Shown here: piece by piece, positions 1 to 7,406 of the stretch | How positions within the stretch are numbered: the stretch's first letter is position 1 | Layout of the letters: each line of letters opens with the position of its first letter | DNA from: Clostridium algoriphilum | Lineage (GTDB): Bacteria; Bacillota; Clostridia; Clostridiales; Clostridiaceae | Assembly: GCF_020443705.1 (NCBI RefSeq) | Contig: NZ_JAIZZK010000003.1 | Span: forward strand, 1-64,000 | Reading direction: 5' to 3' | Length of the DNA: 64,000 nt | Made by a program: the position numbers and the translations under genes | Notes under the pieces: model-generated | Told to the model about the DNA's origin: nothing | The model's database searches: none | The model's input: the letters and a program-made list of their open reading frames with translations, nothing else

Positions 1-1435
1 TTGCTCTATACTCACTACTTTGCAACCTTAATATTTCCTTGTCATGTAGCATTTTAAAATTATCAAATTCCTTAAAACATAACTCTCTATCTATTTCTTT
101 TAAATTACTTTTAACATTCATTATAAGAAAGGCACTATAACAATCTCTTTGCACTTTAAATTCACCAAAGTCATTCCATCTTTCTGACAATCCTTTTTTA
201 ATGTATTTATTTTCTATATGATTATATTGAGATGCTTTCACTATATAAGTGTTTATTTTAATTAATTCGGTATTATACCATTTTAGTTTATTATCTAAAA
301 TTGTTAAAAAAGAACTTGGAGCTTTATTTGATAAGCTTTTACCAAATCTCTTCTTTTTATTGAATTTACCGTTTTTATTAATGGTAGTTTCTTTTGATCT
401 TAATTGAAGTCCTTTATAATTCATGGTTTCAACTAGTACTCTATTTCCTAGAGTTATTATATAACTCGCTAATTTCTCATGACTTTGCTTTCTTATACAT
501 GCTTGTTTTCTTTGTACTTCCCTCAATTCGTTTTGGGTTTTAATATATTTCTTAGACTTAATCCAAATTAATTTAATGCCGTGTTTAATTGTTCCATTAT
601 CATTATAATTATTAGGATTATTTGTTCTTCTTTGCCTATCTAGTTTCCTTTGTAACATTAGTTTTCTATGATCTATATTTTCTATCTCAGAGCATAATTC
701 TAATAATTTAACTTCGTTTTTACTTGATATTGCTAGAGTACGTGTTCCAATATCTAGTCCTACATTCCCTTTACCTATAATGTTTTTAACTTCCCCTGTA
801 TCTTTATTATATTTAATTGGAGGTACTCCATCCAATATAAGTTGAATATAATATTTATATTTACCTCGAACAAATTTTCTTGTTATTCTGCAATATTTAA
901 TCTTATTCAATAAAGATATTTGTGCATATTCATCATTTTCATTTATGTTAGAATTTATTTCTAATCCATTCCACTTTAATTTATTATCTATAAATCTAAT
1001 GCCGGTTTTATTTGATTTTCCCTCAACACTATTCACCTCGGCATATTTTTTAAAATAAACTTTATAACATTTATGCAACATTAATTGTTGAAAAGCATTA
1101 AAACATCTTGTAGCCATTTTTTGAGAAGTGAAACTATCAATATTTTCTTTGAAATGTTTTTGAATAGTCTTTACATATTTATGAAGTGAATATTCTGTCA
1201 AACCATATTTCTTATTAAATTTGTTAAAATTTTTATTACGTTCTTTCCCTTTTATCATCTTAACAACTTTAATATATTCTTTGGATTGTTTCATATGATA
1301 ATATCTTTTATATAATTCGCCTAAACAACTATTATAAATACTTCTACTTATTTCTAATCTTTTACTTAATATATCTTCTTGATATATTTCGGTATTTAAT
1401 TTTAATGTTAAAATATAATTTGATATGATACTCAC
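1..1435 (-). CDS. tnpB: TnpB-like RNA-guided nuclease of an IS200/IS605 element (3' end outside window)
   Basis: An open frame runs from a GTG at 1435 to the left edge without a stop, about 478 codons; homology with the fragment at 13931 suggests about 13 more residues. RuvC-type motifs are visible: VGLDIGTRTLAIS near residue 227 (first Asp), VLVETMNYKGL near 334 (Glu) and VQRDCYSAFLIMN near 429 (third Asp). Between the last two, the usual TnpB zinc ribbon (two Cys pairs) is replaced by a segment of similar length with no cysteine pair (KASQYNHIENKYIKKGLSER). It follows tnpA by 8 bp on the same strand. TnpB family proteins are RNA-guided DNA nucleases; activity without the zinc ribbon is not assured. 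The start is uncertain because the SD-like GTGAGGTGAG overlaps the GTG. Confidence 0.85.
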   Translation of the reverse strand, partial: MSIISNYILTLKLNTEIYQEDILSKRLEISRSIYNSCLGELYKRYYHMKQSKEYIKVVKMIKGKERNKNFNKFNKKYGLTEYSLHKYVKTIQKHFKENIDSFTSQKMATRCFNAFQQLMLHKCYKVYFKKYAEVNSVEGKSNKTGIRFIDNKLKWNGLEINSNINENDEYAQISLLNKIKYCRITRKFVRGKYKYYIQLILDGVPPIKYNKDTGEVKNIIGKGNVGLDIGTRTLAISSKNEVKLLELCSEIENIDHRKLMLQRKLDRQRRTNNPNNYNDNGTIKHGIKLIWIKSKKYIKTQNELREVQRKQACIRKQSHEKLASYIITLGNRVLVETMNYKGLQLRSKETTINKNGKFNKKKRFGKSLSNKAPSSFLTILDNKLKWYNTELIKINTYIVKASQYNHIENKYIKKGLSERWNDFGEFKVQRDCYSAFLIMNVKSNLKEIDRELCFKEFDNFKMLHDKEILRLQSSEYRA

Positions 1436-1443
1436 CTCACTTT

Positions 1444-1845
1444 TTAATATCTAGTTCTTTGATTTTCTACATATTTCTTTACCGCTACACTACTTACATT
1501 TCCTGCAGTTGATACAAAATAGCCTCTAGTCCATAGGCTAGGCATCTTCCTTAATTCTAAGAACTCGTCTCTCAAAACTCTGCTTGTTACACCTTTTATT
1601 TTCTGCATAATATCTGAAGGACTTAATGATGGAGGACAATTTAAAAACATATGCGTATGGTCTTTATCACACTCTAATGCAATAATTTCAATTTCTATCT
1701 CCTCGCATACATATTTAACCATATGTTTAAAAGTTTCTTCAACATTAGGTATTAAGAATATTTTTCTACGATATCTTGGGCAAAATATAAAATGATAATT
1801 AATTAAAGAAACCGTCGTTTTAGTTGTTTTATATTTGTTTTCCAT
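1444..1845 (-). CDS. tnpA: IS200/IS605 TnpA, Y1 HUH transposase
   Basis: A small single-strand DNA transposase (about 133 residues from the Met at 1845; an in-frame Met lies 16 codons upstream). The HUH motif appears in CDKDHTHMFLNCP and the catalytic Tyr in VAVKKYVENQ, both at the usual places in the family. Length is normal, so the protein looks intact. It is followed 8 bp later by tnpB, the usual order, and is preceded by a subterminal hairpin that marks the left end of the element. Such enzymes excise and insert the element as single strands without target duplication. Confidence 0.92.
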   Translation of the reverse strand: MENKYKTTKTTVSLINYHFIFCPRYRRKIFLIPNVEETFKHMVKYVCEEIEIEIIALECDKDHTHMFLNCPPSLSPSDIMQKIKGVTSRVLRDEFLELRKMPSLWTRGYFVSTAGNVSSVAVKKYVENQRTRY

Positions 1846-1965
1846 AATCTTATTGTGCCACGATTTATGTATGTTTATACTATATTTATACACAATATCA
1901 AATATAGTTTATGTTTGTTATGCTATTCATCCCACACCTAAAGGAGTGGGCTTTCCGCACAGCCA

Positions 1966-2641
1966 TGATAATATACGATTCTATTATTGCAACTACTAAA
2001 ATTAACACAGCCCCTATTGCAATAGTCTTTTTTTCATTCTTTAATTTTTTTAGATTTGTTCCTATATATACTGCTACACAAAATCCTATAACTTCTAAAA
2101 TTCCGTGTGGTACAATTAAAGTAACCGATTTAATTACTCCAATAGTTGATATAGATATACTAAAAATAAAACCAAACTTAATTAAATTTATCACATATAA
2201 ACAAAGTGGAACAACTTTATGTACATACCCAGTTAAAATAATAAAAATATACATTAATATATTATTTACAAATATTTTCGAAAAATTTATATTGTTATAT
2301 GCAGTGTTATTATTAGTAGGCTGATACCCCAGAATTAAACTAAATATTATTGTTATAAGTGGAAATAACCAGAAAGAGAAAAAAAGGATTGTTATTGTTT
2401 TCATTTTTTCAGACAAAACCACTACTATCACATTTACACCGATATACATAAGAAATTCACTAATATTAGTCATACTATTAATCAGAATAGTTGTAACAAT
2501 AATAATACAAATCTGTAGCGGTAATAATTTGTATATAATAGATATTATACAATGTTTATAATCATTAACTAATTTGAAATATGAAAAAACTGCTGATTTT
2601 AATAAATATCTTTGATTATATTGAGTAAATAAAAAACTCAT
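1966..2641 (-). pseudogene. SpoIIM/DUF95-type membrane protein, C-terminus cut by IS insertion
   Basis: The frame begins at an ATG at 2641 (a TTG lies 12 nt upstream) and carries several strongly hydrophobic segments. Near the end it shows VPHGILEVIGFCVAVYIG, which resembles the PHGxxE region of the SpoIIM (DUF95) family. The natural frame ends near 1966 after YIIMA and then reads 23 codons into the IS200/IS605 left end before stopping at 1898, so the last part is lost or altered. Besides sporulation proteins, DUF95 proteins are standard members of circular bacteriocin clusters, where they assist maturation or export. The small cationic peptide gene 107 bp upstream fits that setting, but this is inference. 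Confidence 0.6.
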
Positions 2642-2747
2642 AAGTATAACCAAAACTATGTTGTTTTTTCAATAACTTCTTTTATTATAAAATCTCTAAC
2701 AATAAACTTATACTTAGTTTCAATAAAATGAAGTATTATTCTTGACC

Positions 2748-2906
2748 TTATCTGTGACATATTATTAAATAGACTCCTAATGCTGCTCCAATTAAGAATG
2801 TACCAGTAAATGCTACTCCTAATGTTGCTAAAGATACAAGTACAGTCATTATCACCATTTTTTTTACGTCTAATTTGTTGATATTTTTAATTATTAATGT
2901 ATTCAT
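2748..2906 (-). CDS. Small cationic hydrophobic peptide, 52 aa
   Basis: Start chosen at the ATG at 2906, preceded by a strong GGGGTGGGG ribosome site 7 nt away. The peptide has a short polar, Lys-rich N-terminus (MNTLIIKNINKLDVKKM), then one long hydrophobic stretch with Gly-rich GTFLIGAALG and ends in CHR. It is the first gene before a SpoIIM/DUF95-type gene on the same strand. Size and charge fit an immunity peptide or peptide bacteriocin of a circular-bacteriocin locus, but no clear match to a known bacteriocin is seen; it could also be a plain small membrane protein. Confidence 0.55.
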   Translation of the reverse strand: MNTLIIKNINKLDVKKMVIMTVLVSLATLGVAFTGTFLIGAALGVYLIICHR

Positions 2907-3133
2907 GTTTGCCCCACCCCTATTTATTACCACATATAATATATTGTATTAGCTTAAGAAATTGGAAACATTTATAACATTATAATATCATAAAAACTAC
3001 GAAAAAAACTACATAAAATTACAAAACATTACATTTTACTTGTATTTTTTCTATATTTTTATTAATAAAAGGGAATATAATCAATATATATTGTAGTAAT
3101 TTAGACTTTGTATGTATCGATTATGTTTCTATG

Positions 3134-3171
3134 TTGCTCATTACAATATATGGTATAATCGTAATGAGCAA
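3134..3171 (+). promoter_or_regulatory. Extended -10 promoter inside an 11-bp inverted repeat
   Basis: TTGCTCATTAC (3134-3144) and GTAATGAGCAA (3161-3171) are perfect inverted repeats. Between them lies TGGTATAAT (3151-3159), an extended -10 box. This is the arrangement expected for a repressor operator wrapped around a promoter. It would drive the small membrane gene starting near 3245-3290. The rest of the 2907-3289 gap holds only AT-rich sequence. Confidence 0.55.
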
Positions 3172-3289
3172 TTGTTGCACATTTGTAATTTATTAAGAAG
3201 CGAGGTTTTATAATAATAGATTGTATGAGAGTAGGTGAAGTAAGATTATAAACTTAAAGTTAATCGTCATAATCATTTTAAGTATCTCT

Positions 3290-3550
3290 GTGTTTCTTTA
3301 CATAATTTCTATATATTATATAATTATTACAAATAAACGAAAAAAAGATTTTCTAATAGATATGCAAAAATTTGCTGAGGACAACCCCGATAACGTGGTT
3401 TCAGTTGAGGAAGTTGGTAGAATTTTAAATAAATTTAATAAAACATATATTAAACCATTTAATATTTTAATAGTACTTACTATTATTGCGACATCATTTT
3501 TAGTATTAACTACATTGTTAATCCTCTTTGCTATTAGCTATCAATCTTAA
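3290..3550 (+). CDS. Small two-helix membrane protein
   Basis: About 86 residues from a GTG at 3290. A hydrophobic N-terminal helix is followed by a basic KRKKDF turn, an acidic soluble stretch, and a second C-terminal helix. In-frame hydrophobic codons continue upstream to about 3245, where an ATT codon sits 7 nt after AGGTGA, so the true start may be that rare ATT. A regulated promoter lies just upstream. No family recognised. Confidence 0.5.
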   Translation: MFLYIISIYYIIITNKRKKDFLIDMQKFAEDNPDNVVSVEEVGRILNKFNKTYIKPFNILIVLTIIATSFLVLTTLLILFAISYQS

Positions 3551-3704
3551 TTGTTTAAATTTTCAATATAGAGAACGAAGGTTAAGTAAAAGTTTAAATA
3601 AAATTAGTTTTGAAATTGGAATGATGAAAAAACAACAAATAACTACAATCAAATTATTAAAACCCGCCACTATATGAAACCATTTAATAAAGGAGTTGAG
3701 TTCA

Positions 3705-3806
3705 TTGCAAGAAATATTAAAAATTGCTGGTGCTATGATTGTTAATATCATATTGTTGCTCAACATTAACAATAAAAGGAAAATTTCTTATACTTCTTTA
3801 AAATAG
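3705..3806 (+). CDS. Possible 33-aa hydrophobic peptide
   Basis: A TTG start at 3705 is preceded by AGGAGTTGAG, a good ribosome site. The peptide has one hydrophobic segment (AGAMIVNIILLLN) and a basic tail. Its size recalls holin-like or type I toxin peptides, but there is no specific match. It may be noise; the ribosome site is the main support. Confidence 0.3.
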   Translation: MQEILKIAGAMIVNIILLLNINNKRKISYTSLK

Positions 3807-4035
3807 GTATTAGTTCATAGCATAAAAATCATCTATATTAATTTATAGGTGATTTTTGTGTTCGTTGGTAGTGTCTCAAGAAACTTGAACCTATGCGAAT
3901 ACGATATTATATGGGCTTATAAAAGAAAGAGGGATGAATATATGAGCAGTATTATAACGAGACAGATTACAGCAATTGAATTTGAATTTAATCCTATTCC
4001 ATTGGGTTTTAATTCCGAAACAATAACGTAGATGA

Positions 4036-4782
4036 TTATCTATGACTCTCTGGACGCCATCTTCTAACACCATGTTTATTTATTATAATAGTTTTTACAT
4101 CACCACCTACATATTTTTTATCTTCCTCTACACCTCTACAAAAAACTTTGATAAAATTAATTATCGAATCACAAAGTTTTATACCATCCACCTCGTTAAG
4201 ATTCTTAATATATTTTTGCCCTATATAATTTAGAGTTGCATTCTCACTTTCCCCAAATTGTTTACGTAGAAATGATTTAGCTTCCTCTTCATATGTACCT
4301 TTAATATTTATAGCACCTGGATTATCACGATACCAAAGTGATGTTTTATCTAATTTACCATTACAAAATTTTAAGAAACTAAGATTACATCTATTATTAT
4401 ACCCCCCAATAAAAATCCCTAGTTTATCGAAATCTTTATAAATAATTGGAACTCTTAATTTAAAATAATCAACGGTCTGTTGAAATGTTAATGTTTTTGA
4501 ATATTTACTATTTGTAAGTCCTAAAATGGATTCATTTATATCTACTACTGTATATAATATATCATCTACTTCATTACAAGACTTACTCATGCTTAAATTA
4601 CCAACAAAAGAAACAACATTATTACTGGGTAAAATATGAATTTTTTCTTTATCATCATTATAGGCTGTTTCTATTGAAATTGTACCATCATTTGTTTTTA
4701 GCATTGCTCTTGTAATTGTTTCTCTACTATCAATTGACATAATTAAGTAATCTTTTCCAATAATATTAACTGCTAATGTCAT
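4036..4782 (-). CDS. Proteasome-like Ntn-hydrolase
   Basis: A 248-residue protein beginning MTLAVNIIGKDYLIMSIDSRET. After Met removal it would expose Thr1; the Asp-Ser-Arg after about 17 residues matches the conserved Asp of proteasome beta and HslV subunits, and KIHILPSNNVVSFVGN matches the strand carrying the catalytic Lys followed by the Gly-rich turn. The family uses the N-terminal Thr to cleave amide bonds. The clear upstream site GGAGG fixes the start at 4782, which also fixes Thr2. No HslU, Mpa or ring partner is nearby. The substrate is unknown; it could be a self-assembling peptidase such as the Anbu or BPH types. Confidence 0.65.
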   Translation of the reverse strand: MTLAVNIIGKDYLIMSIDSRETITRAMLKTNDGTISIETAYNDDKEKIHILPSNNVVSFVGNLSMSKSCNEVDDILYTVVDINESILGLTNSKYSKTLTFQQTVDYFKLRVPIIYKDFDKLGIFIGGYNNRCNLSFLKFCNGKLDKTSLWYRDNPGAINIKGTYEEEAKSFLRKQFGESENATLNYIGQKYIKNLNEVDGIKLCDSIINFIKVFCRGVEEDKKYVGGDVKTIIINKHGVRRWRPESHR

Positions 4783-4793
4783 TCAAAATCCTC

Positions 4794-4836
4794 CAACCTA
4801 TATTAGTAATATAATATAATATAGTAATGTAGGTTG
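4794..4836. promoter_or_regulatory. 43-bp imperfect palindrome ahead of the Ntn-hydrolase gene
   Basis: The ends CAACCTA...TAGGTTG pair, and about 15 bp per arm match with a few mismatches around an AT-only centre. It abuts the GGAGG ribosome site of the gene starting at 4782, so in that mRNA the hairpin would lie directly 5' of the site. It could be an operator for the adjacent (now frameshifted) HTH regulator, or an RNA structure controlling translation. Confidence 0.5.
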
Positions 4837-5012
4837 AAGATTGTTCCTTTTAATACTTACTACAAGTGCAATTTTATATGCCAACATAATAGATGGATTA
4901 TACTTCTGTTTTTCAAGAGAGATAATAGTTCTATTTGAAACGAAAACCAAGTCAGCTATTGTTGCTGTGTCATATTTTTGCTTATTCGTAATTCTTTAAC
5001 TTTATTTTTCAA
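4798..5012 (-). pseudogene. Frameshifted XRE/YgzD-type HTH regulator
   Basis: From a TTG at 5012 (after AGGTGAG) the frame reads KVKELRISKNMTQQ and then stops; in the next frame it continues ADLVFVSNRTIISLEKQKYN and PSIMLAYKIALV. Together these give the compact XRE-type HTH typical of about 70-residue clostridial regulators. About one base is missing at the MTQQ/ADL junction. The product is probably dead. It lies upstream of the Ntn-hydrolase on the same strand and may once have controlled it. Confidence 0.7.
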
Positions 5013-5089
5013 CTACTCACCTGCGCAGAGAAATTTTTCTCTGCATTTTTTATTTATAATGAATAATATATTTGAAGTGAGAACTATTC

Positions 5090-5290
5090 TTATTGAAGCC
5101 CTTCAACAGGAATGTTACTTATGAACTTATTGCAGTGAATACATTTGTAAGTTTCTATTTTAGGGCATCCACTTCTAATTAAAGCATGCATTATGCCCTT
5201 ATGTGCATCTTTTGCTATCCACTTTAATTCTACTCTATTTCCGTAGAGGTCGCCTTTTAACATATCCTTATCACAATATGGACATTTCAT
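5090..5290 (-). CDS. Small zinc-ribbon protein (DUF6487-like)
   Basis: 66 residues. The N-terminal CPYCDKDM and the later CIHC form two Cys pairs of a zinc ribbon, with GDLYGNRVELKW between them, as in the small clostridial PF20097-like proteins. The start ATG at 5290 has a good upstream site (AGGAGG). Function unknown; probably a structural zinc-binding domain in protein or nucleic-acid contacts. Confidence 0.75.
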   Translation of the reverse strand: MKCPYCDKDMLKGDLYGNRVELKWIAKDAHKGIMHALIRSGCPKIETYKCIHCNKFISNIPVEGLQ

Positions 5291-5395
5291 ATAGTAATCC
5301 TCCTTAGTTTTCTTTTTTTTAGTTTACCAATCCTTTTTCAAAAGAGTATGTCGCACTTTGAATAGGCTCGTATTCTGAAGTTGAGCAAAAAAAGT

Positions 5396-5599
5396 CTACA
5401 CTTGTATATTAACACAAAGTGTAGTACTCATAGTAAATTTGCTCATTAATGCAACTTGTTCTGGGTTTTTCTCTTTATTCAAATATTTTAACATTGCTTC
5501 AGTTTGACTTCCTAGCCCTTCAACCACAGAAAATTGTCCAGATAATGATTGACCCTTAAAAGCTCCACAAACTAAATGAAGTATTCCCCAATCTCCCAT
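5396..5599 (-). CDS. Hypothetical 67-aa protein
   Basis: The frame starts at ATG 5599, 21 bp after the ParB-like gene, with only a weak ribosome site, so it may be translated by coupling. The sequence is rich in Gly, Ser and Gln (GAFKGQSLSGQFSVVEGLGS) with no membrane segment and no recognised motif. It could be the decayed tail of a longer gene. Existence uncertain. Confidence 0.4.
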   Translation of the reverse strand: MGDWGILHLVCGAFKGQSLSGQFSVVEGLGSQTEAMLKYLNKEKNPEQVALMSKFTMSTTLCVNIQV

Positions 5600-5619
5600 T
5601 TCACTAATATTAACATTTA

Positions 5620-6678
5620 TTAATCAAACAACATGTCATTAACTTTAGATATCATATCTTTAGCTGCAGTTTCATATCTCTTTGGAAAATGCATATCGTC
5701 TTTTTTAATTTTACTTCGATAATATTTGTAATGATTAAGCTTTTCTACTGCTGAGATATCTTTATTAACAATTATATTATTTCTTAAAATCTCTAATATA
5801 TTTTCTGACAAATTCGGTATGCCAGGATTCTTTTTAGTTATACTTGTTGGTGGCTGTAAATTTAAAATTGTTTGTTCTTTCTTTGTTACTAGTTTATAGT
5901 CTGCTGAAGAAATCATGAGACAATCAGGGAATACACCTTCAAGCATAGAGGCAAGCACTCTATGATGACCATCAAGAATTATCGCATAATTAGAAATATG
6001 TTCTATTTCATAAACAATACATCCTAATCTTTTTCCATTTCTTATTTGTTGTCTGTAATATTCCACCCGTTCCTCTGAATACGCATCTACTGGCTGAGAA
6101 GCTATAAGAGAGATTACCCTTTTGCTGTCAAAAGACATATTCAACTGTGACCATGGACTCGCACCTGGAAGATAATTATGACTTTGATATTTGTCCCAAG
6201 TAAAGTCACCACTTAAATCTCCCATAATACCAGTACCCTGTTCGAATTCGTAGAGTTTTTGTGGAAACATTATCTCCATCAAACCCTCCACTTTCTTAAT
6301 CGCCACATTAATATCACCATCATAATCATCCATACAAGTTCTCATATCTGCCAATTCATTTAAATTAGGTCTTTGACCCTCCCCATATTTCAAAAATATT
6401 TGTAAACATGTATCACAATCTCCATCTTCAGCAGTATATAAAATCACAGGTTTATCTTCTGAAATAAATGAATAAAGAGAGGAAAAAAGAGGTAGACTTC
6501 CCCAATATTCGTATTTTTTTGCATCAAGATACTGTGATTTTTCCTCCTTTGTAAGGCAATCATCTAATTGTTCATCGGTAAATCTCATTTCTTTAAAAGA
6601 AGTTATAGGATGGTTTCCACCTGCAATAGCAAAACTAGTTTTTTTATCCTTAGATGTATATATTATATTCATGCTCAT
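5620..6678 (-). CDS. ParB/Srx-like domain protein
   Basis: About 352 residues; the start is set at ATG 6678, five bases after GGAGGGG. The centre carries AIILDGHHRVLASMLEG, the DGHHR signature of ParB/sulfiredoxin-like folds, found in CTP-binding ParB proteins, nucleases and kinases. The N-terminal 150 residues are soluble and acidic with a Cys pair (DCDTC), and the C-terminus is Lys-rich and helical. There is no chromosome-partition partner nearby, so a role in partitioning is unlikely. The exact activity is unknown. Confidence 0.55.
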   Translation of the reverse strand: MSMNIIYTSKDKKTSFAIAGGNHPITSFKEMRFTDEQLDDCLTKEEKSQYLDAKKYEYWGSLPLFSSLYSFISEDKPVILYTAEDGDCDTCLQIFLKYGEGQRPNLNELADMRTCMDDYDGDINVAIKKVEGLMEIMFPQKLYEFEQGTGIMGDLSGDFTWDKYQSHNYLPGASPWSQLNMSFDSKRVISLIASQPVDAYSEERVEYYRQQIRNGKRLGCIVYEIEHISNYAIILDGHHRVLASMLEGVFPDCLMISSADYKLVTKKEQTILNLQPPTSITKKNPGIPNLSENILEILRNNIIVNKDISAVEKLNHYKYYRSKIKKDDMHFPKRYETAAKDMISKVNDMLFD

Positions 6679-6745
6679 CAATTCCCCTCCAATTATAAAA
6701 TTATGTTTGGACACACGATAATTTCTAAATCTAGGATTTTACAAT

Positions 6746-6875
6746 TTAATTGATTGTTTTTATTTCACTATCAAACTCTTCATCAATTCTAGATATTAAA
6801 TCTATCTTCCCCACTCCTTTATCTTCATTGCTATTTTTAAGTGGAATTTGATAGTCAATTATTTTCCCTAATCTA
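6746..6875 (-). pseudogene. Remnant of a nuclease-like gene
   Basis: The minus strand reads NRLGKIIDYQIPLKN...GVGKIDLISRIDEEF and stops at 6746. IDYQIPLKN followed by GKIDLIS recalls the first part of PD-(D/E)XK-type proteins, where GKIDL carries the metal-binding Asp; the expected ExK part is missing. The upstream side is cut by a TTAGCAA element (6876-6955). Only about 43 codons remain. Confidence 0.4.
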
Positions 6876-6955
6876 TTAGCAAAACAAATTGTGTTTTCAA
6901 TTTGTTAATGTCCCCCGGGGAATTATTCGAAGAAGCCTGTGACTGAGGTTGCTAA
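6876..6955. repeat. TTAGCAA mini-element, copy A
   Basis: An 80-bp unit starting TTAGCAA and ending TTGCTAA. Inside are AACAAATTG/CAATTTGTT inverted arms and a GC-rich CCCCCGGGG block. It is nearly identical to the copy at 24849-24927 and related to those at 11523 and 33298. Read on the minus strand it encodes LATSVTGFFE and then a stop. It sits at the broken 5' side of the remnant gene at 6746-6875. Confidence 0.75.
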
Positions 6956-7045
6956 ATAGTCTCGAATAAAAAAGTCTTTTAGGATTGTCTTTAACTTGTC
7001 TATGCTATATTATTAGCTTATTAGAATTTACTGGAGGGATGTATA

Positions 7046-7351
7046 ATGATAATTAAAAGCGTAAAAATGTTTATAAAAGAGGAGCGCATAGACGCATTTA
7101 TAGAGGCAACAATAGAAAATCAAAAGAATTCGATTAAAGAACATGGAGTTATACGTTTTGATGTGTTGCAATGTAAAGATGATCCAAGCAGTTTTATGTT
7201 CTATGAGGTCTATAAGAATGAAGAAGCTGTTGATGAACATACAAAAACTAAACACTTTAATATATGGAATGATGAAGTAACACCTTGGTTCGCAAAACCA
7301 AGAGATCGTATTCTTTATAGTGCTATAGTTCCAGATGAAAGTGATTTTTAA
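7046..7351 (+). CDS. Antibiotic biosynthesis monooxygenase-like (ABM) domain protein
   Basis: 101 residues, start at 7046 after GGAGGG. It has the ABM ferredoxin-like fold pattern: VKMFIKEERIDAFIEATIEN, then GVIRFDVLQ, FMFYEVYKNEEAVDEHTKT and FNIWNDEV. Relatives include LsrG/YgiN-type enzymes that act on small quinone-like or signal molecules. The gene is alone and ends at a terminator. Substrate unknown. Confidence 0.85.
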   Translation: MIIKSVKMFIKEERIDAFIEATIENQKNSIKEHGVIRFDVLQCKDDPSSFMFYEVYKNEEAVDEHTKTKHFNIWNDEVTPWFAKPRDRILYSAIVPDESDF

Positions 7352-7373
7352 ATACAATAAAAATGCATTTTTT

Positions 7374-7400
7374 AAGGGATTCCCTATTCAGAAATCCCTT
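7374..7400 (+). terminator. Rho-independent terminator after the ABM gene
   Basis: AAGGGATT (7374-7381) pairs with AATCCCTT (7393-7400) and is followed by TTAGTTTT. It sits between convergent genes and may serve both. Confidence 0.65.
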
Positions 7401-7406
7401 TTAGTT

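Larger units (their letters stand above)
1..1965 (-). mobile_element. IS200/IS605-family element, left end and genes
   Basis: The element contains tnpA and tnpB in tandem. Its left end is marked by an imperfect hairpin at 1931-1950 (CCCACACCTAAAGGAGTGGG), similar to the hairpin in the related right end at 13760-13780. The outer junction lies near 1965, where a SpoIIM-type reading frame is abruptly replaced by element sequence. The right end and its RNA lie outside the window. Confidence 0.8.
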
